A stretch of 64,000 nucleotides of DNA from Cephalopachus bancanus (GCA_027257055.1 JAPVLO010000621.1:248001-312000); one strand, 5' to 3'; shown: positions 1 to 10,817, counted from the first letter of the stretch. Made by a program: numbers and translations. Notes: generated by a model from the sequence alone, not told the origin.

Positions 1-92
1 AAAAATAACGGCATTAATTATGTTAGGAAAAACAATTGGTAAGGTTAAGCTAATGAAAGATGATATACCAATAACCTTAAAATAAAATGCCA
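1..92. other. Unclassified AT-rich sequence
   Basis: No gene or recognisable repeat, apart from the target duplication AAAATAAAATGCCA (79-92) of the next Alu. Confidence 0.4.
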
Positions 93-244
93 GGTCGGGC
101 ACCGTGGCTCATGCCTGTAATCCCAGCACTTTTGGGAGGCCGAGGCGGGTGGGATTGCTTGAGCCCAGGAGTTCGAGACCAGCCTGGGAAACAGAGAGAG
201 ATCTTGTCTCTAAAAAAGAGAAAAAGAAAAAAAAAAAAAGAGAA
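93..244 (+). mobile_element. Free left Alu monomer (FLAM-like)
   Basis: One arm only, with a mixed A/G tail. A perfect 14-bp target duplication AAAATAAAATGCCA flanks it at 79-92 and 245-258. Confidence 0.8.
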
Positions 245-382
245 AAAATAAAATGCCACGAATAAACCTTAACAAAAAGAAGAAATCTCTGTTTTCAGAA
301 CCAGCTGGGATATAGGCAGACAGACAGACGGATGGGTAGAGAATGGAAAAACATGGGGATGGATGCATGGGTGGGTAGGTAG

Positions 383-784
<402 letters not shown>

Positions 785-927
785 TAGAAATGCATGTTTT
801 GGCCGGGTGCCATGGCTCACGCCTATAATCCCAACACTTTGGGAGGCCCAGGTGGGGGGATTGCTTGAGCCTAGGAGTTCGAGATCAGCCTGGGCAACAT
901 TGCAAGACCTCATCTCTCTCTGTTTAT

Positions 928-1370
928 TTATTTATTTCTGTTTCTAAAAATATTTTATTTTAAAGATGTGGGGTACAATTCAGGACTAATCATACAAGTG
1001 GACATCGTACAGGTAATGTTTGGGCCTCCCAGGCCGGGCACGGTGGCTCAAGCCTATAATCCCAGTACTTTGAGAGGCTGAGGCGAGAGGATTGCCTGAA
1101 CTCAGGGGTTCAAGACCACCTGGACAACTTAGTGAGACCTCATCTCTACAATAAATAAAAAAATTAAGTGGGCATGGTAGTGCACTCCTGTAGTTCCAGC
1201 TACTTGGAAGGCTGAGGTGGAAGGATCACCTGAGCCCAGCAGGTTGAGGCTGTGAGCATGCCATTGCACTCAAACCTGGGCGACAGAGTGAGACTCCAAC
1301 TCAAAAAACCCCCAAAAGTTTGGGCCTCCATTTGGTCCCCACTTTGCCTGGTTTGAGATCAGGTATATAT
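928..1370 (-). mobile_element. L1 3'-end fragment, split by an Alu
   Basis: AAAGATGTGGGGTACAATTC and GATCAGGTA recur at several other places in the window. It is interrupted at 1030-1317. Confidence 0.65.
1030..1317 (+). mobile_element. Alu dimer
   Basis: Flanked by the 12-bp duplication GTTTGGGCCTCC (1018-1029, 1318-1329) inside the L1 piece. Confidence 0.85.
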
Positions 1371-1655
1371 TACAAAATTAGTTGGATGTGGTGGTGTGTG
1401 CCTGTAGTCCCGGCTACTCAGGAGTCTTATGGTGGAAGGATCGCCTGAGCCCAGGAGGTGAAGGCTGTGGCAAGCGGTGACTGTGCCACTGCACTCCAGC
1501 CTGGGCGACGGAATAAGACCCCGCTTCAAAAAGAAAAAGAAAAAAAGAAAGAAATGCATATTGACAAGCCCGTTTTCCAGATCTGCTGACTCAGAAGCCT
1601 TAGGGGTGAGGCCCAGGGATCTGGATTTTAACAAGCTCCCCATGGGACTGTGATG

Positions 1656-2290
1656 CCCCGTAGACCTTGGGAAATCAGTGGCCTGGACATGGCGAGGTGG
1701 CAGGGAGGGAGGCTGATTTTCAAGGCAATAATGTTTGATCTGTATCTCCTGCAGGGTGGAGGTGGCCACAGGTGACTTTGCCCTGAGGACACACCTGAGG
1801 GGCAGAGGAGCGTTCTCTGGGTGCTGTGCCAGCCCCCTCCTGAGCAGACGTCATGATAAGAGATGCCTCAACACTCCCAGCCACCTCACGGGAAAGATAT
1901 CACGGTGATAATCTCATTGCACAGGTGGGGAAACTGAACCTGATGGGTGGTGTCTGCCCAAGGTCAGGCAGCTGATAATAAGTCCCTCCAGGAATTCCCC
2001 GCTGCTCAGACTCTGTACCTGGCACTGCTGAGGTCAAGGGAGTTTGCTAAACGCCAGAAAGAGAAAACAGCCCCCACAGCCAGGGGCGTGACAGCCCTGG
2101 CAGCTCTGGGCGTCCCTGCTCTTTATAGAAAGAAACAATTTCACGGAACACAAATGGACAAGGTCATTCTTTGATGGTGTTGCCGTGACCTCTCCCTAAT
2201 CATGTCTGAGAAACAAACATTGTCCAAACCACAAAAGAGACCAGTGCCCCCCCCATCCTGGCTAATACAAATACTACTAGTTTCTCTAAA
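1656..2290. other. Mostly unique; MIR-like piece at about 1900-1985
   Basis: CTCATTGCACAGGTGGGGAAACTGA followed by GTCAGGCAGCTGATAATAA resembles a MIR core. No credible gene is seen in the rest. Confidence 0.5.
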
Positions 2291-2292
2291 TC

Positions 2293-2437
2293 ATAGGTCT
2301 GGGTCTGGCATGATGGCTTATGCCTCTAATTCCAGCATTTTGGGAGGCCAGGATGGAAGAGTGCTTGAGCCAGAAGTTCAAGACCAGCCTGGGCAACATG
2401 GTGAGACTTTGTCTCTACAAAAAATAAAAAAATAAAA
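2293..2437 (+). mobile_element. Left Alu monomer
   Basis: Diverged single arm with an A-rich (AAAAAAT) tail. Confidence 0.75.
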
Positions 2438-2442
2438 AAATA

Positions 2443-2745
2443 CGGCCAGGTGTGATGGCTCACGCCTGTAAGCCCAGCACTTTGGGAGACTGACTGAGGT
2501 GGGAGGATTGCCTGAGACCAGGAGTCTGAGACTAGCCTGGGCAACATGGCAAAATGTCTCCACAATAAATAATAATAAGCAAAATTGGTCTGGCGTGGTG
2601 GCCCCTTCTTATAGTCCCGGCTACTTGGGAGGCTAAGGTGGGAGGATTGCCTGAGCCCAGAAGGTCGAGGCTGTGGTGAGCCGTGAGCATGCTATTGTAC
2701 TCCAGCCTGGCTGATGGAGTGAGATCCTGACTCAAAAAAAAAAAA
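2443..2745 (+). mobile_element. Alu dimer
   Basis: Both arms present. The AATAATAATAAGC linker is unusual. Confidence 0.85.
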
Positions 2746-2890
2746 TGTATACCTCTGGCCACTTTCCACCCTCCTCACCTTTGAGATAAAGATAATCATA
2801 GAGTGACCCTCATTTCCTGAAAACATCCAATCCAGAACAAAGCCACTATTCTTAAAAAACAAAATCAAAGCAAAATAAAAACAGTAGCAG

Positions 2891-3005
2891 GCAGGGTGCG
2901 GTGGCTCACACCTGTAATCCCAACACTTTGGGAGGCTGAGGTGTGAGGATCACTTGTGCCCAGGAAATGAAGACCAGCTTGGCCAATATAGCAAGACATT
3001 GCATA
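2891..3005 (+). mobile_element. Left Alu arm
   Basis: Truncated after GCAAGACATTG, where old L1 sequence begins. Confidence 0.7.
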
Positions 3006-3395
3006 TATAGATTTTATCATCCCCAACTGAAACTCTGTACCCACTAAACACGAAACTCCCCATTCCCCCTCCCCCACCTGGGAACCCCTAGTCCCTGGGA
3101 GCCCCTAATTTCTGTCTTTATGAATTTGCCTGTTCTAGGAATTTCACGTAAGTGAAACCATGCAACATTTGTCCTGATTTGTCTGGCTGATTTCATTTAG
3201 CATGGTGCTTTCTGGGTTCATGGAAGTTGTCGCATGGATCAGAACTTCCAACTTAACACTGAAGAATGTTCACACTATCGTTTGTCCATTCATTTAAGGA
3301 TGGACACTTGGGTTTTTTCCCCCACCTTTGGCTATTGTGAGTAACGCCGCTATGAACTTTAGTGTCCAGACATCTGTATGAGTCCCTGATTTTGA
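3006..3395 (-). mobile_element. Old L1 (L1M) 3'-region fragment
   Basis: CTCTGTACCCACTAAACACG, GAATTTGCCTGTTCTAGG and CTTTGGCTATTGTGAGTAACG are reverse-complement L1M 3'-end landmarks. Confidence 0.6.
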
Positions 3396-3714
3396 TTACT
3401 TGAGGTATAAAAGTCACTCTTCATTAAACGCTTTCCTAAACGATCAAACACAAGCCGAAATCCTATCATCGGTCCTTTCAAACACCCCTTCGCTGAGCTG
3501 CCCTGAAGGTCCCCTCCTCTGTGAGTTCTTCCTTCCTCCTGGCAACAAGACCATAAACCCAACTTTGCTTGAGGACCGATGTCCTTCTGATAATCTTTTG
3601 CTGAGTGACGTGGACAGATACCAACATGTCAGTCTCAAAAACCAACTTACACTCCAAAAGCATTTCTGGAGAAACACCTGATTCCCTACCCTTCACCTAA
3701 CGATCCCTCTTTTT
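3396..3714. other. Unclassified sequence
   Basis: A 93-codon open frame (3400-3681) crosses this stretch, but it resembles no family I recognise and has no splice or start context. Possibly an old repeat. Confidence 0.3.
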
Positions 3715-4006
3715 TGGGGGAAGGTGAGTCAAGGTCTCACTTTGTCACCCAGACTGGAGTGCAGTGACACGATCATGGCTACTGCAGCCTCGACTTCCTG
3801 GGTCCAGGTGATCCTTCTGCCTCAGCCTTCCATGTAGCTGGAATTGCAGGCGCACGGCACCACACCCGGCTAATTTTCTGATTTATTGTAGAGACGGGGT
3901 CTTGTCAAGTTACCCAGACTAGTCTCGAACCCCTGGGCTCGGGCAATCCTCTTGCCTCTGTCACCCAAAGTGCTGGGATGACAGGCGTGAGCCACTGCGC
4001 CTGGCC
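3715..4006 (-). mobile_element. Alu dimer
   Basis: Full length with TGATTTATTGTAGAGACGGG in the linker. Confidence 0.85.
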
Positions 4007-4080
4007 CTAATCCTTCTTCTTAATCTCCACCAATCTAATCAGCAAAATTTTACACTTAATTCCTTTCAAAGATCATAGAA

Positions 4081-4370
4081 GCCGGGCGGTGGCTCAGCCT
4101 GTAATCCTGCACCTTTGGGAGGCTGAGGTGAGTGGATTGCCTGAGCCCGCGGGTTCGAGACCCGCCTGGGCAGCAAGACCTCATCTCTACAATAAATAAA
4201 AAAAATCAGCCGGGCGTGGTAGCGCATGCCTGTAATTCCGGCTACTTGGAAGGCTGAGGCGGAAGGATCGCCGGAGCCCAGCAGGTCGAGGCTGCGGTGG
4301 CCGGGAGCGGCCACTGCACTCCAGTTTGGGCGACAGAGTGAGACTCCAACTCAAAAAAAAAAAAAAAAAT
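4081..4370 (+). mobile_element. Young lemur-type Alu, 5-bp-deleted type
   Basis: CpG-rich. Carries GCGGGTTCGAGACCCGC (4149-4165), GGGCAGCAAGACC and the GTGGCCG-GGAG-CGGCCAC hairpin. Target duplication ATCATAGA. Confidence 0.9.
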
Positions 4371-4633
4371 CATAGAGATATATCCACATGACTGTATAGC
4401 CATCACCAACCTTCCATTTCCAAAATTTTAAAATCCCCAACCAAACCTATCTAGTTTTGGGGACCATGTAGTAACACCGTGTAAACTAAGAAAATTGCTA
4501 GATTGTCCCTTGTTGACAGCCAGACCATTATGGGTCTCGGTGAACAATGTGCCCTCAGCCACATAACAGCAGAGTAAAATGATCAATTATGGTAGAATGT
4601 TACCAGGAAGGAAGCAGAATAAGAATCCTGTGA
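4371..4633. other. Old L1-like start, then unique sequence
   Basis: GTATAGCCATCACCAACCTTCC suggests an L1M relic. The rest is unclassified, ending in the target duplication AAGAATCCTGTGA. Confidence 0.35.
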
Positions 4634-4921
4634 GCAGGGCTCGGTGGCTCAGCCTGTAATCCCGCGCCTTTGGGAGGCTGAGGTGAGTGGATTGCCTGAG
4701 CCCACGGGTTTGAGACCCGCCTGGGCAGCGAGACCTCATCTCTACAATAAATCAAAAAAATTAGCCGGGCGTGGTAGCGCATGCCTGTAATTCCGGCTAC
4801 TTGGAAGGCTGAGGCGGAAGGATCGCTGGAGCCCAAGCAGGTCGAGGCTGCGGTGGCCGGGAGCGGCCACTGCACTCCAGTCTGGGCGACAGAGTGAGAC
4901 TCCAACTCAAAAAAAAAAAAA
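4634..4921 (+). mobile_element. Young lemur-type Alu
   Basis: Perfect 13-bp duplication AAGAATCCTGTGA at 4621-4633 and 4922-4934. A box reads TGGCTCAGCCTG. Confidence 0.92.
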
Positions 4922-5038
4922 AAGAATCCTGTGATGGTAGAGTGCCACTTTTAGAAAACTAAACAGCAGTTTAAGAGAGTTCCGTAAACTTATAGTCACA
5001 CGGACTAATTGTTTTGTTTCATTTTGTATTTGATTTTC

Positions 5039-5331
5039 TTTTCTTTTTCTTTTTGAGTTGGAGTCTCACTCTGTCGCCCAGACTGGAGTGCAGTGGCCGC
5101 TCCCGGCCACCACAACCTCAACCTGCTGGGCTCCGGCGATCCTTCCGCCTCAGCCTTCCAAGTAGCTGGGACTGCAGGTGTGCGCTACCACGCCCGGCTG
5201 ATTTTTTGATTTATTGTAGAGAGGAGGTCTCGCCAAGTTGCCCAGGCGGGTCTCGAACCCGCGGGCTCAGGCAATTCGCTCACCTCAGCCTCCCAAGGCG
5301 TGGGATTACAGGCTGAGCCACCGAGCCCGGT
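5039..5331 (-). mobile_element. Young lemur-type Alu
   Basis: 15-bp duplication TTGTATTTGATTTTC at 5024-5038 and 5332-5346. It has the full-length linker, and the exact T-arm-like motif lies at 5246-5262. Confidence 0.92.
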
Positions 5332-5389
5332 TTGTATTTGATTTTCAATCTAATTTTCATCTTCTATGGAGAATAATAAAAGTACCAGT

Positions 5390-5636
<247 letters not shown>

Positions 5637-6713
5637 AGATATCAACAAAACAGTTCCTTGGGGCATGAGCGCAGCGAGTCTTGTTCTCTTCTGACCCAAG
5701 AGTCCCCAGCGGGGACCAAGGAGGCACCAAGGAGGCATTCTGTCTGTTGTTCGGATGCAGGTCTGTGTTGCTCTGAGGGGTTAGATCCATGTCCACTTGA
5801 ACCAAGCTTGTGAGCCTGGCATGGAAACTGGAATCAATGGGAAGCCAGGCTGCTTACTCATAAGGAGAAGTCAACTGGTCTCTGGAAGGCCCATCAGACC
5901 TTTGTGCCATGGGCAAATCCAGGACAGACACCTAATCAAACCAGCAGGGCCAGTGTGTCCTGAGTCCTCCCTATGCCCAGGCTTGGGAGCGGGGAGACTT
6001 CAAGAATGGGTGGCAGGAGCCAGAGTGGCCCCAGGGACCAGAGAGGAGGCTGTGGGGTCATCCCACATGGAACCAGCGCCTGAGTTTCATGTGTAAATCG
6101 GAAACTGGTTCATTCACTCCACGGATAGACCAGCAGTGGCTCACTCGAATGTCCACCATGTCTTTGGCCCATGCCCAGGCACCTGGGGGCAACTCTGAGG
6201 ATGGATGGCAGGGACCCGTGGCCTCTAGATAGGAGGCTATGGGGTCATCCAGATTGGAGGGACAGTGGCTGGACAAGACGGGGAGATGGGGAGGAGGAGG
6301 GGAGGCAGACACCTGGGGTGGAGAGGTGGGGCTCCCAGTAGGTGGATAAAGTGGGGGACCCCTGGGGGCTGGCTGGCTGGCTGGCAGGGCCTTTCCTGAG
6401 ATGGGAACCCCGACTGGGGTCATGATGTGGACGCCACTCCCGACCCTGTGTGGAATGCCTGAGCCCCAGGAGGGTGACACCCAGGCTGAGTTGGCCACCA
6501 AGGTGTCCCAGCACAGCCCGGCAGGCAGGAGTTTCTCAGTCCTGAAAGGATTAATGTATCATTCAGCCCCTCCAGGAGGCGGGGCCTGCAGGCTGGGGTG
6601 GGTAAGGGAGGGTCCCTGCAGGGTGGGCCTGGGTGGGCACGGCGAGGAGGTGAGACTTAAGCACGGGGCCGAGGGAGTGCAGGCTCACCTTCCGGAACAG
6701 AGCCGGAGCCAGG
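5637..6713. other. Repeat-free, GC-rich upstream region of TPRX
   Basis: No interspersed repeat and no convincing exon. Becomes GC-rich after 6240. Probably holds the TPRX promoter. Confidence 0.5.
6548..6553 (+). promoter_or_regulatory. GGATTA (K50 homeodomain-type site) upstream of TPRX
   Basis: AAAGGATTAATG lies about 165 bp upstream of the ATG in repeat-free DNA, next to a GC-box-like GGAGGCGGGGCC at about 6575. K50 factors such as OTX2, CRX, LEUTX and TPRX bind GGATTA. A role in TPRX regulation is inference. Confidence 0.35.
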
Positions 6714-6738
6714 ATGCAGGACCCCAAGGAGCCTTCAG
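6714..6738 (+). CDS. TPRX2: TPRX exon 1 coding part
   Basis: ATG at 6714 has A at -3 and G at -1. It encodes MQDPKEPS plus one base, followed by the consensus donor TCAG|GTGAGC at 6739. The MQDP start is shared with TPRX1 as I recall it. The phase-1 end joins exon 2 in frame. Confidence 0.8.
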
Positions 6739-9388
6739 GTGAGCCCTGGCAGGGGGTGCCGGGCCTGGGTGGCCCCCAGGGCGGGAGATGCAGGGGCCAG
6801 GCCTGGGCTCAGAGGAGGGATGAGCTGCCTGGTGGCTCCGGCCCTGGCGGGAGGACTCAACCGTCAGTTCAGCAGGCACCAGGCAGGGGGCCGCCCCTGA
6901 GAGTGCCAGGGTCCCTCCTGCCCACGGGTGGGGGGTGGGGGCGGCTGCGGGAGGAAGGGCAGGCCTGAGGCCCCAGAGGGAGCCTCCGGGCTGAGGACCC
7001 TGCCCCGCCCGCTGTCCCACTCCTGGGAACTGGGGTGACTCAGGAGCCTTTATCACGCCCTCACCACACTTGTGGACAGTGACTGGGTGCGTGGCTCATA
7101 CCTGTAATCCCAGCACTTTGGGAGGCTGAGGTGGGAGGAGCCACAGAGGCCAGAGGTTCAAGACTAATCGGGGCAAGATAGCTGGACCCCATCTCTACAA
7201 AAAGGAAAAAAAGTTAGCCTTTTGGTGTTGCATGTCTGTAGTCCGAGCTACTTGGGGGGGGCTGAGGTGGGAGGATCGCTTGAGTCCTGGAGGTCGAGGT
7301 TGCAGGGAGCTATGATGACGCCACTGGGCTCCAACCAGGGCAGTAGAGTCAGATTCCGTCTGCAAAACTGGAAAGTGGACACGAGGCCCAGAGAGGTGCA
7401 GGGTCTGAGCTGGAAGGCGCAGAGCCAGGGCTGGCCCAAGGGCCTCCAGTCTCACTCCCCACAGGGCTGCCTCCAGTCTAGACCTGGCCCCGGGAGAAGG
7501 GAGTCCCTGGCGGGGAATGTCTGCGGGCCTCGTCTGACCTGCTTTCTCCCCAGGACGCCGCCTGTCCCCAGAGCCCCCAAAGAGGCAGCGGCAGGAGCGC
7601 ACGGTCTACACCAAGAGACAGCAGGCCGTGCTGGAGGAGCGCTTTGAGAAGGATTTCTACCCGACCTACGAAGCCCGGGTAGCCCTGGCGGCCGAGCTCA
7701 ACCTGATGGAGCACCAAGTGCAGGTCTGACCCCAGGAGTCCGGGGCGCCCCTCCCCCGCCAGGGCCCCGCCCACCTCCTCCCCCTCCCCCGCGCGGGCGA
7801 GAAGCCCGCAGGGGCGCAGGAGCAGAGGGTCGCCAGCGAGGGAGCCCCGGTGTAGACCCCGGGCTGCCCTCCAGTCCGGCCCCCACTCTGCCGACACCCG
7901 CCAACACGACCCGCACAGAGGGTCGCCCCACGGGGTCTCCAGTGCCAGATCTCAGGGGCCTGCTCTGCCCTCCCCCCAGCCCCAGCCCCGACTCCCCTCA
8001 GACCTTCCTGGGCCCTTGGGCTGTCCTGCTTCTGCTAACCCCGCCCCCAGGGCCTGGAGTCCGCCAATAGGGTCTGGAGGTGGAGGAAAGGCGGCAGGCC
8101 AGCCCCGCCCCCAGCGGCCTCACCTGAGCCCCCTGGTAACCTCCTCCCTGTGCCTCCGCCCTCCCAGGTGTGGTTCAAGAACCGCCGTGCCAAGCGCTCG
8201 CGGCAGCAGCATCAGCTCCAGCACCAGCGTCGGTTCCTGTCGCTTCCCGGGCGGCGAGGCCACGGCCGCGGAGTCCGCCCTGCGCCCCCCTGCCTCGGAG
8301 ACTCCGCTTCCGCCCCGGGGGTCCCCGTGTGCCCGCAGGACCCGGGTTTCTGGAGCTCCCCCGGGCCCAGTTCCTCGGGAATCTTCTCACCAGCAGAAAC
8401 CGTGGTCTGCAGCCTCGACCAGACCTGGGGGGGTCCTGGGTGCAGCGCCCAGGAGGGTGTCCTGGCTGCCCAGGGACCAGGGCCAGTGTCAGGGCCAATC
8501 CTAGGCCCAATACCCGGCCCAGGCTCAGGCCCAATGTCAGGCCCAATCCCAGGCCCAGCCACCATTCCAGCCCCAACGTCAGGCTTAGGCCCAATGTCGG
8601 ACCCAGTGTCAGGTCCAAGGCCAATATGGGACCCAATCCCAGGCCCAGCCACCATTCCAGCCCAAACGTCAGGCTTAGGCCTAATGTCAGGCCCAGGCCC
8701 AGCCACCATCTCAACCCCAATGTCAGGCTCAGGCCCAGTGTCAGGCCCAAGGCCAATGTCAGGCCCAACCCCAGGCCCAGCCACCATCCTATCCCCAGTG
8801 TCAGGCTTAGGCCCAATGTCAGGCCCAGTGTCAGGTCCAAGGCCAATATCAGACCCAATCCCAGGCCCAGCCACCATTTCAGCCCCAATGTCAGACTTAG
8901 GCCTAATGCCAGGCCCATTCCCAGCCACCATATCAACCCCAATATCAGGCTCAGGCCCACTGTCAGGCCCAAGGCCAATGTTAGGCCCAATCCCAGGCCC
9001 AGCCACCATCCTAGCCCCAATGTCAGGCCTAGGCCCAACGTCAGACCCAGTGTCGGGACCAAGGCCAGTACTGGACCCAATACCAGGCCCAGCTGCTATC
9101 CCAGCCCCGATGTTAGGCCCAATGTCAGGGCCAGATCCAGACCCAGCTGGGATCTCAGGCCTTGCCCCAGCTCCAGGCCCAATGTCAGGCCCAGGCCCAG
9201 ACCCCTCGTGGCCCCAGAGCCCCTACTCGGACTTCCTGCTGGACATGCCTTCATTCTCTGACTTCAGGGAGCTCTCACCCCAAGACCCCTTCGAAGGATC
9301 CTCGGTCTCTACCACGTCTGGCAACGAAGAGGAGAATGACTCTGCGGACAGAAGGCACTCAGTCCCTGGCTCGTTCCTGGATTTATAG
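6714..9388 (+). CDS. TPRX2: TPRX-family homeobox protein (TPRX2 by position), three coding exons
   Basis: Joining 6714-6738, 7554-7723 and 8168-9388 gives 471 residues without a stop. Residues 20-79 form a homeodomain: R24 (HD5), L35 (HD16), F39 (HD20), YP at HD25-26, then WFKNRR with W48, F49, K50, N51 and R53. K50 is the bicoid/OTX/CRX-type specificity residue (TAATCC/GGATTA sites), as expected of the PRD-like ETCHbox genes derived from CRX. The intron between HD46 and HD47 is the classic PRD-class position. Residues about 168-411 are GPxS/GPxP/GPAT tetrapeptide repeats, which give the family its name. The tail (YSDFLLDMPSFSDF, then acidic EEEND) looks like an activation domain. The protein should be a nuclear transcription factor active in oocyte and early embryo. 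TPRX2 is chosen over TPRX1 because it lies on the plus strand next to minus-strand SULT2A1, as recalled for human; TPRX1 lies beyond CRX. Family call is firm, paralogue call moderate. Confidence 0.88.
7078..7365 (+). mobile_element. Old Alu in TPRX intron 1
   Basis: Diverged dimer with ATCTCTACAAAAAGG in the linker and no clean tail. It is the only repeat inside the gene. Confidence 0.75.
7554..7723 (+). CDS. TPRX2: TPRX exon 2, homeodomain helices 1-2
   Basis: The acceptor TTTCTCCCCAG ends at 7553 and the donor CAG|GTCTGA starts at 7724. The 170 nt encode residues 9-65, from the basic PPKRQRQER arm through homeodomain position 46. The downstream intron is GC-rich and only 444 bp. Confidence 0.88.
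8168..9388 (+). CDS. TPRX2: TPRX exon 3, recognition helix, tetrapeptide repeats and C-terminus
   Basis: The acceptor CCCTCCCAG ends at 8167. The exon opens with VWFKNRRAKR (helix 3), then a proline/serine linker, the repeat tract and the acidic tail, ending at TAG 9386-9388. The repeat tract is made of GGCCCA-rich units, so long spurious frames also appear on both strands across it. Confidence 0.9.
   Translation: MWFKNRRAKRSRQQHQLQHQRRFLSLPGRRGHGRGVRPAPPCLGDSASAPGVPVCPQDPGFWSSPGPSSSGIFSPAETVVCSLDQTWGGPGCSAQEGVLAAQGPGPVSGPILGPIPGPGSGPMSGPIPGPATIPAPTSGLGPMSDPVSGPRPIWDPIPGPATIPAQTSGLGLMSGPGPATISTPMSGSGPVSGPRPMSGPTPGPATILSPVSGLGPMSGPVSGPRPISDPIPGPATISAPMSDLGLMPGPFPATISTPISGSGPLSGPRPMLGPIPGPATILAPMSGLGPTSDPVSGPRPVLDPIPGPAAIPAPMLGPMSGPDPDPAGISGLAPAPGPMSGPGPDPSWPQSPYSDFLLDMPSFSDFRELSPQDPFEGSSVSTTSGNEEENDSADRRHSVPGSFLDL
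8474..9205 (+). repeat. Coding tetrapeptide repeat tract with 222-bp higher-order unit
   Basis: The tract of about 244 codons is built from GPxS, GPxP and GPAT-Ixxx units. Arg-Pro landmarks at 8618, 8750, 8840, 8972 and 9062 are spaced 132, 90, 132 and 90 bp (44, 30, 44, 30 codons). This makes two tandem 222-bp units, 8618-8839 and 8840-9061, after a partial 30-codon unit at 8528-8617. Confidence 0.9.
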
Positions 9389-9782
9389 CGGGGTTGCCTG
9401 TAGTCCTGGAGGTCTCGTGGGCCTGGGGTCGGCAGGCTTCATTGCTAGTGACTTTCTGTGGCGAATGCCCCAGTCACCCACCTGTTGGGGACACATACTG
9501 TCTTCACTGGGGGTCCATGGCAGGGCTCACCTCTGCCAGAGTGTCCCCTCCTCATCACAGGGGTGAGCCTTTGTCCGTGGGGAGTGGCATTGCAGCTGGT
9601 GGGGATGTTTTGGGTCCATGGATGTTGTCCAGAGCTTTCTAAAGGACTTTCTCAGCCCCCCTGCTGGCCAGTGTGCTCGGGACACTTGGGACGGAGGGGG
9701 GGGTATTTTGATGCTAACTTGTGACTTAATGTTCATTTCCATGATGATGAGAGGTTGAGAAATTCTCCCATGTCAATTGAAC

Positions 9783-9788
9783 ATTAAA
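9783..9788 (+). promoter_or_regulatory. ATTAAA candidate polyadenylation signal for TPRX
   Basis: First polyadenylation-type hexamer after the stop codon, 395 bp downstream, just before repeats resume. The stretch 9389-9782 is unique sequence consistent with a 3' UTR. Confidence 0.5.
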
Positions 9789-9855
9789 GATCATCGTAAT
9801 GTGTCCATTCTTAAACACATTTTTCTCTATTTGAGTTGAGGTCTCACTCACGGGC

Positions 9856-9859
<4 letters not shown>

Positions 9860-9889
<30 letters not shown>

Positions 9890-10164
9890 TGAGTTGGAGT
9901 CTCACTCTGTCGCCCAGACTGGAGTGCAGTGGCCGCTCCCGGCCACCGCAGCCTCGACCTGCTGGGCTCCGGCGATCCTTCCGCCTCAGCCTTCCATGTA
10001 GCTGGAATTACAGGCATGTGCTACCACACCCGGCTGATTTTTTGATTTATTGTAGAGATGAGGTCTCGCTGCCCAGGCGGGTCTCGAACCCGCGGGCTCA
10101 GGCCATCCACTCCCCTCAGCCTCCCAAAGGCGCAGGGTTACAGGCTGAGCCACTGAGCCCAGCA
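9860..10164 (-). mobile_element. Young lemur-type Alu with (ATT)n tail
   Basis: Duplication ACGGGCTATT at 9850-9859 and 10165-10174. The tail has become an (AAT)n microsatellite at 9860-9889. Exact T-arm-like motif present. Confidence 0.9.
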
Positions 10165-10174
10165 ACGGGCTATT

Positions 10175-10815
10175 CAGTCATCAAAAGGAAGCCAATGTTG
10201 ATCTGTGCCACACCATGGAGGGACCTTGGGAACATGTTTAAGTGAAGTAAACTAGACACAGAGAGGGATATGACACGATTCCACATTTTTTTTTTTTTTA
10301 GTTGGAGTCTCACTCTGTCATCCAGGCTGAAGGGCAGTGGCACGCTCCCGGCCACCCCAGCCTCGACCTGGGCTCAGGTGATCCTTCCGCCTCAGCCTTC
10401 TAAGTAACTGGAACCACAGACACCGTGCCCGGCCATTTAAAAAAATTTATTTATTGTAAAGATGAGCTCTCGCCAAGTTGCCCAGGCTGGGCTTGAGCCC
10501 GTGGGCTCAGGCAATCCTCTCACCTCGGCCTCCCAAAGTGCTGGGATTATTGGTCTGAGCCACTGCGCCCAGCCTATGATTCTACTTCTGATGAGGGATT
10601 TAGAGTAGTCCAATCCACTGAGACAAAAAGTTGAATAGTGACCTGGGGAGTGATTGTCTGATGGACACCAGGTTTTCATCAAGGGAAAAGAAAGTTTTCG
10701 GTATAAGCAATGGTGACAGATATACAATGTTGTGAATGTTTTAGCTGCCAATGAATTATACATGTATGAGGGTTAAAATTATGACTATTATGTATATTCT
10801 ACCACAATTTCTCTC
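10175..10815 (+). mobile_element. Old L1M 3'-UTR fragment, split
   Basis: CACCATGGAGGGACCTTGGG, then after the Alu GTTGTGAATG...TGAATTATACATG, resembles the L1M 3' end. Confidence 0.5.
10280..10576 (-). mobile_element. Alu dimer
   Basis: Inserted in the L1M fragment. The right arm has lost the GCTGGG of the usual CTGCTGGGCTC. Confidence 0.85.
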
Positions 10816-10817
10816 TC

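Larger units (their letters stand above)
796..1549 (+). mobile_element. Alu split by an L1 piece
   Basis: Left arm 797-927 and right arm 1371-1549. The linker is interrupted by the L1 fragment at 928-1370. Confidence 0.75.

Noticed and set aside
3400..3681. 93-codon open frame
   Set aside because: No recognisable domain, no conserved context; overlapping frames occur on the other strand.
5014..5316. Dozens of 60-150-codon frames with [17 protein letters not shown] or [11 protein letters not shown] motifs throughout the window
   Set aside because: These are translations of Alu sequence, not genes.
6058..7056. Several GC-rich open frames around TPRX exon 1
   Set aside because: Long frames are expected in GC-rich DNA; none has a domain, and they conflict with the clear exon structure.
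8175..9080. Long antisense frames (265-301 codons) and a 363-codon alternate plus frame across the TPRX repeats
   Set aside because: They are shadows of the GGCCCA-period coding repeat, giving monotonous LGL or RPN peptides with no splice or start context.
8474..9205. CRISPR-like direct repeats
   Set aside because: Regular repeats, but they are coding tetrapeptides in a vertebrate gene with no unique spacers.
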